Source of the DNA: Methyloligella sp. GL2
GTDB taxonomy: Bacteria; Pseudomonadota; Alphaproteobacteria; Rhizobiales; Methyloligellaceae
Length of the DNA stretch: 64,000 nt
Reading direction: 5' to 3'
Assembly: GCF_013341275.1 (NCBI RefSeq)
Contig: NZ_CP054476.1
Location: 372,001-436,000, forward strand
Shown here: piece after piece, positions 36,561-45,437 of the stretch
Numbering within the stretch: position 1 is the first letter of the stretch
How the letters are laid out: each line of letters opens with the position of its first letter
The notes under the pieces: generated by a model
The model's input: the letters and a program-made list of their open reading frames with translations, nothing else
Database searches by the model: none
Told to the model about the DNA's origin: nothing
Translations under genes and position numbers: made by a program

Positions 36561-37924
36561 GCGCGGTGGCTCCCGAGATGCCGCGGCGCTCTAGCCTTAC
36601 CGCCCAGCTCGCCCGCCTGCGTAAGCTGTTCACGATCTCGTCGTTTCTGGCGATGGCGCGGGTTGCCGGCGCGGTGGCGGGATTCATCACCCAGCTCCTC
36701 TTGGCGCGCACGCTGCATGCCAGCTCGCTCGGCATTTTCTATTCGGTGGTCAGCCTGTCCGCCGTGGTGGGGCTGATCGCCTCGCACGGTTATCCGGCGA
36801 TCGCGCCGCGCTTCGTCTCCCGCTACCGGGAGCAGGGGCGGCCGGGGCTGATTCTCGCCTTTCTGCATCACGCGCGGGTGGAATCCCGGCTCTATGTCAG
36901 CCTCGCCGGTTTCGCGGTGCTGATCTTTGCCGCGCTGTGGCCGGGGCTCGATAACGTCACGCGGGTCGCCCTCTTCGCCGGTGTGGCGGCGATCCCGGCC
37001 CATGCGGCTCTGCGGGTGAACGGCTCGGTGGCGCTGGCGCTCCGGCATTTCGCCCTCGCCTATCTGCCCGATACCGCGATCCGCCCCTTCGTGCTTCTGG
37101 CCGGGGTGGCGCTGCTGATCCTGATCGGCGTTCCGTTCGATACCGCCGACGTCACTTGGCTGCTCACCGGTATTCTCGCGGTGCTGGCGCTGAGCCAATA
37201 TCTGCTGCTGCAGCGCAATCTGCCAACGGCGGAGATGGCGCCGGCGCCGAAGCGGCTGACGCGGCAATGGCAGCGCGAGGCGGTGCCGGCCATCGTGGTG
37301 GTGCTGTTCATCGCCTTCTTCGCCGATGTCGATATCCTGATGCTGACCCCGCTGATGAGCAGCGCGGAGATCGGCATGTTCGGGCTTTGCCTGAAGCTGG
37401 CCATGCTGGTGGGTTTCGCGGTGCAGGTGGCCCAGCAGGTGGTGGTGCCGGATCTGGCCGATGCCCATGCGCGCAAGAGCTATGCGCCGATTCGCGACGT
37501 GATGCTGAAGGCCCTGGCCTTCCCGCTGGTCGTCACGGTGGGCAGCCTGATCGCGGTGGCGTTCTGGGGTTCGTGGATGCTGTCGCTGTTCGGGCCGGAA
37601 TTCGCCGGCGCCAAGCTCACCTTGCTGATCCTGCTGGTCAGCCAGCTGGTGCGGGTGCTGTTCGGACCGAATATCGGGCTGATCACGGTGATCGGCGCGC
37701 AGAAGGAGAATTCCTGGATCGCGCTGACGTCCCTGGCCGTGCTGCTGGGCGGCAATCTGGTGCTGGCGCCGCTTTACGGGCCGGAAGGCGCGGCCTTCGC
37801 GGTGCTTGCGGCGATCACCTTCTGGATGATCGCCTGCTCGGTGATGCTGTATCGCATCACCGGTCTACGCACCGATGCGCTGTACCTTCTGTCCAAAGGC
37901 CGGGCCGCTGGCGAGCAGGGATGA
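36557..37924 (+). CDS. Polysaccharide flippase (Wzx/MATE-like, MOP superfamily)
   Basis: 455 residues from the ATG at 36557, overlapping the Aat-like stop. About twelve membrane helices are visible, with the family start MARVAGAVAGFITQLLLARTLHASSLGIFYSV and the later KLAMLVGFAVQVAQQVVVPDLAD and NIGLITVIGAQKENSW. MOP flippases carry lipid-linked saccharides or lipid II across the inner membrane. No glycosyltransferase is adjacent; a UDP-glucuronate-type epimerase lies just downstream on the other strand. Translational coupling to an aminoacyl-transferase-like gene is the notable feature. Confidence 0.88.
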   Translation: MSAVAPEMPRRSSLTAQLARLRKLFTISSFLAMARVAGAVAGFITQLLLARTLHASSLGIFYSVVSLSAVVGLIASHGYPAIAPRFVSRYREQGRPGLILAFLHHARVESRLYVSLAGFAVLIFAALWPGLDNVTRVALFAGVAAIPAHAALRVNGSVALALRHFALAYLPDTAIRPFVLLAGVALLILIGVPFDTADVTWLLTGILAVLALSQYLLLQRNLPTAEMAPAPKRLTRQWQREAVPAIVVVLFIAFFADVDILMLTPLMSSAEIGMFGLCLKLAMLVGFAVQVAQQVVVPDLADAHARKSYAPIRDVMLKALAFPLVVTVGSLIAVAFWGSWMLSLFGPEFAGAKLTLLILLVSQLVRVLFGPNIGLITVIGAQKENSWIALTSLAVLLGGNLVLAPLYGPEGAAFAVLAAITFWMIACSVMLYRITGLRTDALYLLSKGRAAGEQG

Positions 37925-38065
37925 GCCGGCCGCCGGCAGCGCGCCGATATCCTCTTCCTCCGCGGTCTCGCCGGTCAGCAGCGAACCGATCATCAGCCAG
38001 ACGACAAACGCGCCGATCGTCAAAAGCGCAATAATCGAAGCGATCTTGCCCATATGCAGCGGCAT
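37865..38065 (-). CDS. Small single-pass membrane protein
   Basis: 66 residues from the ATG at 38065, which has an excellent ribosome site GGGAGGAG six bases upstream (minus strand of 38072-38079). Residues 6-30 form one membrane helix (ASIIALLTIGAFVVWLMIGSLL), followed by an acidic ETAEEED patch and a Gly/Ala/Ser tail. No family is recognised. Its 3' end overlaps the convergent flippase gene by 60 bases. It is 70 bases downstream of the epimerase gene on the same strand and may be cotranscribed with it. Confidence 0.55.
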   Translation of the reverse strand: MPLHMGKIASIIALLTIGAFVVWLMIGSLLTGETAEEEDIGALPAAGSSLLASGPAFGQKVQRIGA

Positions 38066-38135
38066 GCCGGGCTCCTCCCTTGGTGATTTGGTGGCGCGGA
38101 GGATACACGAGGTTTCCCGTAACGCCAGAGGCGGC

Positions 38136-39143
38136 TTACACGCCGTAATACGTGCGGTACCAGGCGACGAAGTTGCCGATTCCCTCTTCGATGGGGGTGG
38201 AGGGCTCAAAGCCGGTATCGGCGGTGAGGGCTTCCACATCGGCGAAGGTCGCTTCCATATCGCCGGGCTGTAGGGGTAGCAGGTTCTTGGTGGCGGTCTT
38301 TCCGCAGGCCTTCTCGATGGCGGCGACGAAGTCGAGCAGCTGAACCGGCGAATGGTTGCCGATATTGTAGACCCGATAGGGCGCGTGCGAGGTGGCGGGA
38401 TCGGGATCCTTGCCCGACCACGCCGGATTGGGCGCGGCGACCTTGTCGACGCAGGCGACGATACCGGCCACGATATCGTCGATATAGGTGAAGTCGCGGG
38501 CGTGATGGCCCTGGTTGAAGATGTCGATCGGCTCGCCGGCGAGGATCTTCTTGGTGAAGCTGAACAGCGCCATGTCCGGTCGGCCCCACGGGCCGTAGAC
38601 GGTGAAGAAGCGCAAGCCTGTCACCGGCAGCCCGTAGAGATGGGCGTAGGAATGGGCCATCAGCTCGTTGGATTTTTTCGTTGCGCCGTAGAGGCTTAGC
38701 GGGTGGTCGACATTGTCGTGCACCGAGAAGGGAAGCCGTTCATTGGCGCCGTAGACGGAGCTGGAAGAAGCATAGACGAGATGGTCCACCGCGTTGTGGC
38801 GGCAGCCCTCCAGCACGTTGAGGAAGCCGACCAGGTTGGACTGCACATAGGCATCCGGGTTTTCCAGCGAGTAGCGCACCCCGGGCTGGGCGGCGAGATG
38901 GATCACCCGGTCGAATTTCTCCGCGGCGAACAGCGCATCCATCGCCGGCTTGTCGGCGAGGTCGATACGGTGGAAGGAGAAGCCGTCGCGCTTCTCAAGC
39001 CGCGCGAGCCGCGCTTCTTTCAGCGCCGGATCGTAATAGTCGTTGAGATTGTCGAGGCCGACGACGGTATCGCCCCGGTCGAGCAGGGCGTTCGCCGTAT
39101 GGAAGCCGATGAACCCGGCGGCTCCGGTCACCAAAATTTTCAT
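38136..39143 (-). CDS. NAD-dependent epimerase, UDP-glucuronate 4-epimerase type
   Basis: 335 residues. Extended SDR: the NAD loop [16 protein letters not shown] at residues 5-20, [18 protein letters not shown], then [15 protein letters not shown] and the catalytic Tyr-x-x-x-Lys in [32 protein letters not shown] and [15 protein letters not shown] are typical of UDP-GlcA 4-epimerases (LspL/Gae), which make UDP-galacturonate for lipopolysaccharide and capsule. Substrate is inferred from family pattern. It is close to the flippase and PAP2 genes. Confidence 0.9.
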   Translation of the reverse strand: MKILVTGAAGFIGFHTANALLDRGDTVVGLDNLNDYYDPALKEARLARLEKRDGFSFHRIDLADKPAMDALFAAEKFDRVIHLAAQPGVRYSLENPDAYVQSNLVGFLNVLEGCRHNAVDHLVYASSSSVYGANERLPFSVHDNVDHPLSLYGATKKSNELMAHSYAHLYGLPVTGLRFFTVYGPWGRPDMALFSFTKKILAGEPIDIFNQGHHARDFTYIDDIVAGIVACVDKVAAPNPAWSGKDPDPATSHAPYRVYNIGNHSPVQLLDFVAAIEKACGKTATKNLLPLQPGDMEATFADVEALTADTGFEPSTPIEEGIGNFVAWYRTYYGV

Positions 39144-39318
39144 CTGCCGTCCTGCTCGTCCCGTTTGGCTTTCCGGCCTTTATCCGCGGCGCCTTGATGG
39201 CATGGCGCGCCCGCGGCAACAACTTTTCTCTTGAACAGCGGCCCCGCGTCTTGCCGTGTATGCGCTTCGGGACCAAGCTTTGCGGGGCTCATGGTCCGCA
39301 AGACAGAGGAGGCGTTTC

Positions 39319-40038
39319 TTGCTGCAACATTTCCCCCAATCGCTGCGCCGCCGGCTACCTGCCTTCGAGGGGCTGACCCTCACCTTGATCGCGGTCTGCG
39401 CGCTGGGGCTTTGGGTGTTCTTCGCCATCGCCGAGGAGGTGATGGAGAAGGATGTCTTCGACTTCGACAGCTGGCTGATCCTTGCCTTGCGTGAGCCCGG
39501 TGACACGGCGCAGGCGATCGGCCCCGTCTGGCTGCCGGCGATGATGCGGGACATCACCAGCTTCGGCTCGACCTTCGCGCTGATCTTCATCTCGCTGACC
39601 GTGGTGGGCTGGCTGCTGCTCAGCCGGCGCCCGCATGGGGCGATCCTGCTCGCCGTGGCGCTGATCGGCGGCACGGTGCTGGCCAACGGTCTGAAGCTGT
39701 TCTTCGACCGGCCGCGCCCGGATCTCGTCGCCCATGGCACCGATGTGTTCACCGCCAGCTTTCCCTCCAGCCATGCCATGCTGGCGACCACGGTCTATCT
39801 CACCCTCGGGGTGATGGTGATGCGCTTTACGCCTGCGCTTCACCTGAAGATCTACGCGATCTCGGTAGCACTGCTGTTGTCGGTGCTGATCGGGATGAGC
39901 CGGGTCTATCTCGGCGTGCACTGGCCGACCGACGTGATCGCCGGCTGGGCGGTGGGCGCGGCCTGGGCCTCGCTGACCTGGCTGGTGGCGATCTGGCTGC
40001 AGCGCCGGGGCGAGGTGGAGACGGTGCTGCCGGGATAA
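39319..40038 (+). CDS. PAP2 family phosphatase
   Basis: 239 residues from a TTG at 39319, chosen because a perfect AGAGGAGG (39305-39312) ends 6 bases before it; no ATG is well placed. Six membrane helices carry the three PAP2 motifs: KLFFDRPRP, the PSSHAM loop with the catalytic His, and SRVYLGVHWPTDV with the second His. Such enzymes dephosphorylate phosphatidic acid, undecaprenyl pyrophosphate or lipid A phosphates. An undecaprenyl-PP or lipid role would fit the nearby flippase. Confidence 0.9.
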   Translation: MLQHFPQSLRRRLPAFEGLTLTLIAVCALGLWVFFAIAEEVMEKDVFDFDSWLILALREPGDTAQAIGPVWLPAMMRDITSFGSTFALIFISLTVVGWLLLSRRPHGAILLAVALIGGTVLANGLKLFFDRPRPDLVAHGTDVFTASFPSSHAMLATTVYLTLGVMVMRFTPALHLKIYAISVALLLSVLIGMSRVYLGVHWPTDVIAGWAVGAAWASLTWLVAIWLQRRGEVETVLPG

Positions 40039-40124
40039 ATGGCGCAAAACGGCGGAGAGCGCTTGCCGGCTTTATCGCGCGTCGGTTTCTAGCGGTCGCC
40101 TTCGGGCTACTCTAGCGTTGCACC

Positions 40125-41063
40125 ATGTTCGATGTTCCCCCCTCTGAGCCTGTTCCTTTCTCCGAGACCGTTATCGAGGCACCAGGGCCGGAAGGGGTTT
40201 TGCAGGGTACGCTGGTTCTGCCGCAGAACCGGACCAAGCCTCCGGTGGTGCTGATCGTGCCGGGGTCGGGTCTGATCGACCGGGACGGCAATATGCCCGG
40301 GATACAGGCGGCGACCTATCGGCGCTTGGCGCATGGACTGGCCGCCGAAGGGATCGGCTCGCTGCGGATCGACAAGCGGGGCCTGTTCGGCAGCGCTCGC
40401 GCGATTCGCGATCCGAATGCGGTGACCGTCAAAGATTATGCCGCCGATGTCGTGACTTGGATCGGTCGCATCGAAGAAGTGGCGGACCCGAGCTGCGTGT
40501 TTCTCGCTGGCCATAGCGAAGGCGGTCTGGTGGCGCTGGCTGCGGCCGGCAAGCTGCCATCGCTCAGTGGCATCATTCTGTTGGCCGCGCCGGGCCGTCC
40601 CATGGCCGAGGTGCTGGAGGCGCAGTTGAAGGCCAATCCCGCCAATGCCCCGTTTCTGGATGAGGCAATGGCGGCGCTTGCCAGGCTGAAGACGGCAGAG
40701 CGCTTCGCCGTCGACACCATGCCGCCTCCGCTGCAACTGATGTTCCGCAACGCAATCCAAGATTATTGGACCGACCTGTTTTCCTACGACCCTGCGGTGC
40801 TCGCAGGCCGTGTGTCTCAGCCGCTTCTGGTTGTGCAGGGGATGGAAGATCTTCAGATCGGCGAGACGGATGCGCGGGCACTTGCCGGCGCGTCCGATCG
40901 CGCCGAGCTGGTGCTGCTGCCCGGGGTCAATCATATGCTGAAGCCGGTGGCAAAGAGCGGTTTTGCGGAGAACCTCGCCGCCTATGGCGATCCGGAGCTG
41001 CCGCTTGCGCCCGGCGTGGTGGGCTCGATCGCGGCGTTTGTCGCCGCGTCTTGCGACGGCTGA
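40125..41063 (+). CDS. Alpha/beta hydrolase
   Basis: 312 residues. The nucleophile elbow is GHSEGGLVALAAA with Ser in the middle; the oxyanion strand is VVLIVPGSGLIDRDGN and the catalytic His is in PGVNHMLKP near the C-terminus. The pattern resembles the serine aminopeptidase/dienelactone-hydrolase-like S33-type hydrolases often annotated YvaK or 'alpha/beta fold'. No signal peptide is present, so it acts in the cytoplasm. Substrate unknown. Confidence 0.9.
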   Translation: MFDVPPSEPVPFSETVIEAPGPEGVLQGTLVLPQNRTKPPVVLIVPGSGLIDRDGNMPGIQAATYRRLAHGLAAEGIGSLRIDKRGLFGSARAIRDPNAVTVKDYAADVVTWIGRIEEVADPSCVFLAGHSEGGLVALAAAGKLPSLSGIILLAAPGRPMAEVLEAQLKANPANAPFLDEAMAALARLKTAERFAVDTMPPPLQLMFRNAIQDYWTDLFSYDPAVLAGRVSQPLLVVQGMEDLQIGETDARALAGASDRAELVLLPGVNHMLKPVAKSGFAENLAAYGDPELPLAPGVVGSIAAFVAASCDG

Positions 41064-41151
41064 TCTCGTTACGAATTGTGGGGTGGTTTTGAGCGCCGGC
41101 CGGTGGCTCGGGGCGCTTGCTTTGCTGTGCGCCGCCAAGGAGGCGGGCCGG

Positions 41152-41178
41152 CGCCCGGCCGCGCGCGGCGGCCGGGCG
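41152..41178. terminator. GC-rich hairpin after cyoD
   Basis: A perfect 11-bp stem (CGCCCGGCCGC with its complement) and a 5-base loop lie 18 bases past the cyoD stop, between the convergent cyoD and hydrolase genes. Neither strand has a T-run, so termination is plausible but not proven. Confidence 0.4.
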
Positions 41179-41195
41179 TAAGTCGCCTTATGCCG

Positions 41196-41528
41196 TTAGA
41201 ACATCCACGGCATCATGTTGTTGTTCAGCTCGTACATCACCCAGAGCGTGCCGCCGATGACGATCGACACGATGAGGATGGTCAGCAGCAGGGACGAGAT
41301 GTTCCAGGTGCCGTCCGGGCCGAGCAGGTGCAGGAAGTATTTCAGATGCACCAGCATCTGCGCTGCACCGATGATCAGGATGGTCGGCAGCAGCACGGAG
41401 GGCGCCGCAGCCTCGCTCATCACCAGCCAGAACGGGATCGCGGTCAGGATGACGGCGAGAACGAAGCCGATGACGTAATCGCGAAGATTGGCGCCGTGAT
41501 GCTCGTGGGTTTCGGATGCTTGGCTCAT
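41196..41528 (-). CDS. cyoD: Cytochrome bo3 ubiquinol oxidase subunit IV
   Basis: 110 residues from the ATG at 41528, which overlaps the cyoC stop by four bases. Three membrane helices (about 20-38, 46-66 and 80-100) with LRDYVIGFVLAVILTAIPFW and AAQMLVHLKYFLHL match CyoD. It assists assembly of the oxidase. It is the last gene; no cyoE (heme o synthase) follows, so that gene must lie elsewhere. Confidence 0.95.
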   Translation of the reverse strand: MSQASETHEHHGANLRDYVIGFVLAVILTAIPFWLVMSEAAAPSVLLPTILIIGAAQMLVHLKYFLHLLGPDGTWNISSLLLTILIVSIVIGGTLWVMYELNNNMMPWMF

Positions 41529-42136
41529 CCCATCGCTCCTCTCAAATAGACGACGGTGAAGACGCCGATCCAGATAATGTCCAGGAAGTGCCAGAACAGG
41601 CTCAGGCACATCAGCCGGGTGCGGGTCACCTCATTCAGACCCCACTGGGTGACCTGGGCCATCAGCACGATCATCCAGATCAGCCCGGCGGTGACGTGGG
41701 CGCCATGGGTGCCGACCAGGGTGAAGAAGGAGGAGAGAAATGCATTCTCGCCCGGGCCCATGCCTTCGGCGATCATGTGATGGAACTCGTTGACCTCCAT
41801 GGCGATGAAGGTGAGGCCGAGCAGGAAGGTGACGCCGAGCCAGCGCATCACCAGATCGCTGCGGCCTTTCTGCATGGCCAGGATCGCCAACCCGTAGGTG
41901 AAGCTGGAGACCAGCAGGCAGCCGGTCTCCATGGCGACGTAGGGGAGATCGAACATCTCCGCATTGCCCGGGTTGCCGCTCATGGAACCGCTCAAGGTCA
42001 CATAGGCGGCGAACAGGGACGCGAACACGATGCAGTCGCTCATCAGATAGATCCAGAAGCCAAGAACCGTCATGGCTCCCGAATCGTGCTCGTGTTCGTG
42101 ATGTGCGCCGGAGGCGCCGGTTGAAGCTTCAAGCAT
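41525..42136 (-). CDS. cyoC: Cytochrome bo3 ubiquinol oxidase subunit III
   Basis: 203 residues, five membrane helices. The His-rich N-terminus (HHEHEHDSG) precedes VLGFWIYLMSDCIVFASLFAAY, then FIAMEVNEFHHMIAEG and VGTHGAHVTAGLIWM, the subunit III signatures. It lies 12 bases after cyoB and overlaps cyoD, as in the standard cyoABCD order. Confidence 0.97.
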   Translation of the reverse strand: MLEASTGASGAHHEHEHDSGAMTVLGFWIYLMSDCIVFASLFAAYVTLSGSMSGNPGNAEMFDLPYVAMETGCLLVSSFTYGLAILAMQKGRSDLVMRWLGVTFLLGLTFIAMEVNEFHHMIAEGMGPGENAFLSSFFTLVGTHGAHVTAGLIWMIVLMAQVTQWGLNEVTRTRLMCLSLFWHFLDIIWIGVFTVVYLRGAMG

Positions 42137-42148
42137 TGCTGATACCCG

Positions 42149-44116
42149 TTATGCCGCTTGCGCGATCTGCTCGCCTTCGATGCGTTCGACCTCGTCGGTC
42201 GGCACGAAGTAGTCGCGGTTGGTGTCGTAGGAGTGGATGATGCTCGCGGCGACCATGGCGACGGCCATGAAGATGGCCAGCCACCAGATGTGCCAGACCA
42301 TGGCGAAGCCGAAGACCACCGAGAGCGCGCCGATGATGACGCCGGTGCCGGTGTTGCGCGGCATGTGGATCGGCTGCAGGCCGTCCTCCAGCTTCCGCGT
42401 CCAGCCCTTCCTCTTCATGATCCAGAACTCGTCGCGGCCCTCCACGACGGGGGTTACGGCGAAGTTGTAGAAGGGCGGCGGCGAGGCGGTCGCCCATTCT
42501 AGGGTGCGGCCGTTCCACGGATCGCCGGTGACATCGGCCAGCACGGCGCGCTTGCGGATGCTGACATAGAGCTGGGCGATCTGCACCGCGATGCCGACGG
42601 CGATGATCGCCGCGCCGCAAGCGGCCGCGATCAGCCAGGGATGCCAAGCCGCGACGTCGTAGTGGGACAGGCGGCGGGTCATGCCCATCAGGCCGAGCAC
42701 GTAGAGCGGTGCGAAGGCTAGGGTGAAGCCGGTCACCCAGAGCACCACCGACCAGCGGCCGAGAGTTTCGTCCAGCTTGAAGCCGAACACTTTCGGGAAC
42801 CAGTAGGTGTAGCCGGCGAAGCAGCCGAACAGCACGCCGCCGATGATCACGTTGTGGAAGTGAGCCACCAGGAACAGGCTGTTATGCAGCACGAAGTCGG
42901 CCGGCGGCACCGCCAGCAGCACGCCGGTCATGCCGCCGATGGTGAAGGTCACCATGAAGGCCAGGGACCACAGCATCGGCGTCTCGAAGCGGATGCGGCC
43001 GCGATACATGGTGAACAGCCAGTTGAACAGCTTCACGCCGGTGGGGATGGAGATCAGCATGGTGGTGATGCCGAAGAAGGCATTCACGTCGCCGCCCGCA
43101 CCCATGGTGAAGAAGTGATGCACCCAGACCAGGAACGACATCACGGTGATTGCCGCGGTGGCGTAGACCATCGACTTGTAGCCGAAGAGCGGCTTGCCGG
43201 AGAAGGTGGCGATCACCTCCGAGAACACGCCGAACACCGGCAGGATCAGGATGTAGACCTCTGGGTGACCCCAGGTCCAAATCAGGTTCACGTAAAGCAT
43301 GGCGTTGCCGCCTGCCTCATTGGTGAAGAAGTGCATGTCCAGATAGCGGTCGAGGGTCAGCATGCCCAAGGTCGCGGTCAGGACCGGGAAGGAGATCACG
43401 ATCAGGATGTTGGTGCAGAGCGAGGCCCAGGTGAAGATCGGCATGCGCATCAGCTCCATGCCGGGGGCCCGCATCTTCAAGATCGTGACGATGAAATTGA
43501 CGCCGGCTAACAATGTGCCGAGGCCGGCGATATTCAACGCCCACAGATAGTAATCCATGCCGACATCGGGACTGAACTCGAGGCCGGAAAGCGGCGGATA
43601 GGCGAGCCAGCCGACGCGGGCGAACATGCCGATGAACAGCGAGATGTTGATCAGCACGGCACCGGCCGCGGTCAGCCAGAAGCTCAAGGAGTTCAGATAG
43701 GGGAAGGCGACGTCGCGGGCGCCGATCTGCAGCGGCACGACGAAGTTCATCAGCCCGACGATGAACGGCATGGCCATGAAGAAGATCATGATCACGCCAT
43801 GGGCGGTGAAGACCTGGTCGTAATGCTCCGGCGGCAGATAGCCGGTGGAATCGCCGTAAGACAGCGCCAGCTGGCTGCGCATCATGATGGCGTCGGCGAA
43901 GCCGCGCAGCAGCATGATCACGGCGAGGATGATGTACATCACGCCGATCCGCTTGTGGTCGACGGAGGTCAGCCATTCATCCCAGAGATAGCGCCATTTG
44001 CCGAAATAGCTGATGGCGGCGAGGAGGGCCAATCCGCCGAGCACCACGACGGAGCCGGTGACCACGAGGATGGGCTCGTGAAGAGGAATGGCATCGAGAG
44101 TTAGCTTGCCGAACAT
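42149..44116 (-). CDS. cyoB: Cytochrome bo3 ubiquinol oxidase subunit I
   Basis: 655 residues. The heme-copper core: [11 protein letters not shown] (CuB His and the cross-linked Tyr), [14 protein letters not shown] (two CuB His) and [14 protein letters not shown] (heme His ligands). It has about fifteen helices. It reduces O2 to water with ubiquinol electrons and pumps protons. [34 protein letters not shown] is the N-terminal quinol-oxidase signature region, with the residues of the quinol site. It follows cyoA by 3 bases. Confidence 0.98.
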   Translation of the reverse strand: MFGKLTLDAIPLHEPILVVTGSVVVLGGLALLAAISYFGKWRYLWDEWLTSVDHKRIGVMYIILAVIMLLRGFADAIMMRSQLALSYGDSTGYLPPEHYDQVFTAHGVIMIFFMAMPFIVGLMNFVVPLQIGARDVAFPYLNSLSFWLTAAGAVLINISLFIGMFARVGWLAYPPLSGLEFSPDVGMDYYLWALNIAGLGTLLAGVNFIVTILKMRAPGMELMRMPIFTWASLCTNILIVISFPVLTATLGMLTLDRYLDMHFFTNEAGGNAMLYVNLIWTWGHPEVYILILPVFGVFSEVIATFSGKPLFGYKSMVYATAAITVMSFLVWVHHFFTMGAGGDVNAFFGITTMLISIPTGVKLFNWLFTMYRGRIRFETPMLWSLAFMVTFTIGGMTGVLLAVPPADFVLHNSLFLVAHFHNVIIGGVLFGCFAGYTYWFPKVFGFKLDETLGRWSVVLWVTGFTLAFAPLYVLGLMGMTRRLSHYDVAAWHPWLIAAACGAAIIAVGIAVQIAQLYVSIRKRAVLADVTGDPWNGRTLEWATASPPPFYNFAVTPVVEGRDEFWIMKRKGWTRKLEDGLQPIHMPRNTGTGVIIGALSVVFGFAMVWHIWWLAIFMAVAMVAASIIHSYDTNRDYFVPTDEVERIEGEQIAQAA

Positions 44117-44119
44117 TTC

Positions 44120-45070
44120 TTATTGCTCCTTGGCCGCGGTGCGCAGGGATGAATCTGGCGGGAGACAGGCGTAGCCGTCGCTGACGAACAGCTTGTGCAG
44201 GATGCTGTCGAACAGGTTCGGTGCGACGGAGGCGTAATAGACAACGGCGTGATCCTCGCTCGGCTTGGCCAGCTCCGCATAGGCGGTGAGGTTGAGCGCG
44301 TTGGACGAGGACTTGGCCTTTTCGATCCAGGCCTCGAAGCCCTGACGCGTCAGCGAGTGGGCCTTGAAATTCATGTGCGAGAAGCCGTTGCCGCTGTAAT
44401 TGGCCGAGATGCCGCCGAAGGTGCCGGTCTCGTTGGCCACCAGGCTCAGCTGCGTCTCCATGCCGGCCATGGTGTAGATCTGGCCGCCGAGGCGCGGGAT
44501 GAAGAAGGAGTTCATCACGCTTCCGGAGGTGAGGTGGAACTTCACCGGCACGTTCTCGGGGATGGCCAGCTCATTGACGCTGGCGACGCCGAAATCCGGA
44601 TAGATGAACAGCCATTTCCAATCTAGCGACACCACGTCCACCTGAAGCGGCGGCTGATCGCTGGCGATGGGCTTGTAGGGGTCGAGCTCGTGGGACGAGA
44701 TCCAGGTGACGACCGCCAGAGCGGCGATGATCAGGCACGGCACCAGCCAGATGACCGCCTCGATACGGTTGGAATGGGACCATTCCGGCGCATAAGGCGC
44801 CTCGGTGTTGGTCTCCCGGTATTTCCAGGCGAAAAAGAACACCATGCCGATCACAGGGACGACCACGATCAGCATCAGGCAGGTCGCGATCAGAATGATC
44901 CAGCGTTCCTCGACGCCGATCTGCCCTGCCGGGTTCATCACCGACATGCCGTCGCAGCCGGCCAGGAACAAGGTCGCGGCGAGCGGAAGAAGCCGCCAGG
45001 ACCGGGGCGCCGAAGCGCCTATAGATGAGGTTTGCTTGATAAGTTTAGTAAAAATCCCACTCATGCCCAT
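44120..45070 (-). CDS. cyoA: Cytochrome bo3 ubiquinol oxidase subunit II
   Basis: 316 residues; a start two codons later is possible. It is a lipoprotein with lipobox LFLAGCDG (Cys39), two membrane helices, and a periplasmic cupredoxin domain with SVNELAIPENVPVKFHLTSG and NSFFIPRLGGQIYTM. The CuA ligands of cytochrome c oxidases are absent, as expected for a quinol oxidase. It heads cyoABCD, whose promoter must lie in the 367-base space upstream. Confidence 0.97.
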   Translation of the reverse strand: MGMSGIFTKLIKQTSSIGASAPRSWRLLPLAATLFLAGCDGMSVMNPAGQIGVEERWIILIATCLMLIVVVPVIGMVFFFAWKYRETNTEAPYAPEWSHSNRIEAVIWLVPCLIIAALAVVTWISSHELDPYKPIASDQPPLQVDVVSLDWKWLFIYPDFGVASVNELAIPENVPVKFHLTSGSVMNSFFIPRLGGQIYTMAGMETQLSLVANETGTFGGISANYSGNGFSHMNFKAHSLTRQGFEAWIEKAKSSSNALNLTAYAELAKPSEDHAVVYYASVAPNLFDSILHKLFVSDGYACLPPDSSLRTAAKEQ

Positions 45071-45437
45071 CTGCCGATTTGTTTCAAAGCTTCTCTTCCC
45101 GTCTGCAGGTCGCGATATGCGGATTTTTCTGCTGGCAGGTGGTCGGAAGCTTCGGAGTTGTTTTGCAGGAGGCGTTCGCTAGATCACATGTTGCTCGTTT
45201 GATTGCCGCGCAGCTCATGATCGTTTTTCTTTTTCGCGCCCTATTTGCCTCATCCTCCGTTATTCAGGCCATGTCGCCTGGATGCAATTGGCCATCCTGT
45301 CGCTGTGTAGTTGCGCCGCAGGGCCGAAAATCGTTGCTGTGCGCTGGATAGGGGGTGCTCAATCGCCGCTCGGAGCGGTGCCGCCGATGGGGTAGGCTCG
45401 GCGCCGATTCGATAGTTCGGATGCGAGGAGAACGGCG
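45071..45437. other. Intergenic space between cyoA and the DoxDA-like gene
   Basis: 367 bases with divergent genes on both sides. It should hold the cyo promoter and the DoxDA promoter. I see no clear FNR, RegA or sigma-70 boxes. A 90-codon open frame on the plus strand shows no recognisable protein. Confidence 0.45.

Noticed and set aside
37865-38239. The longer 124-codon version of the small membrane protein.
   Set aside because: The first 58 codons overlap the epimerase gene in another frame and lack a signal; the internal ATG has a far better ribosome site.
45079-45351. A 90-codon frame in the cyoA-DoxDA gap.
   Set aside because: Poor start, no ribosome site and a composition unlike a real membrane protein of this genome.
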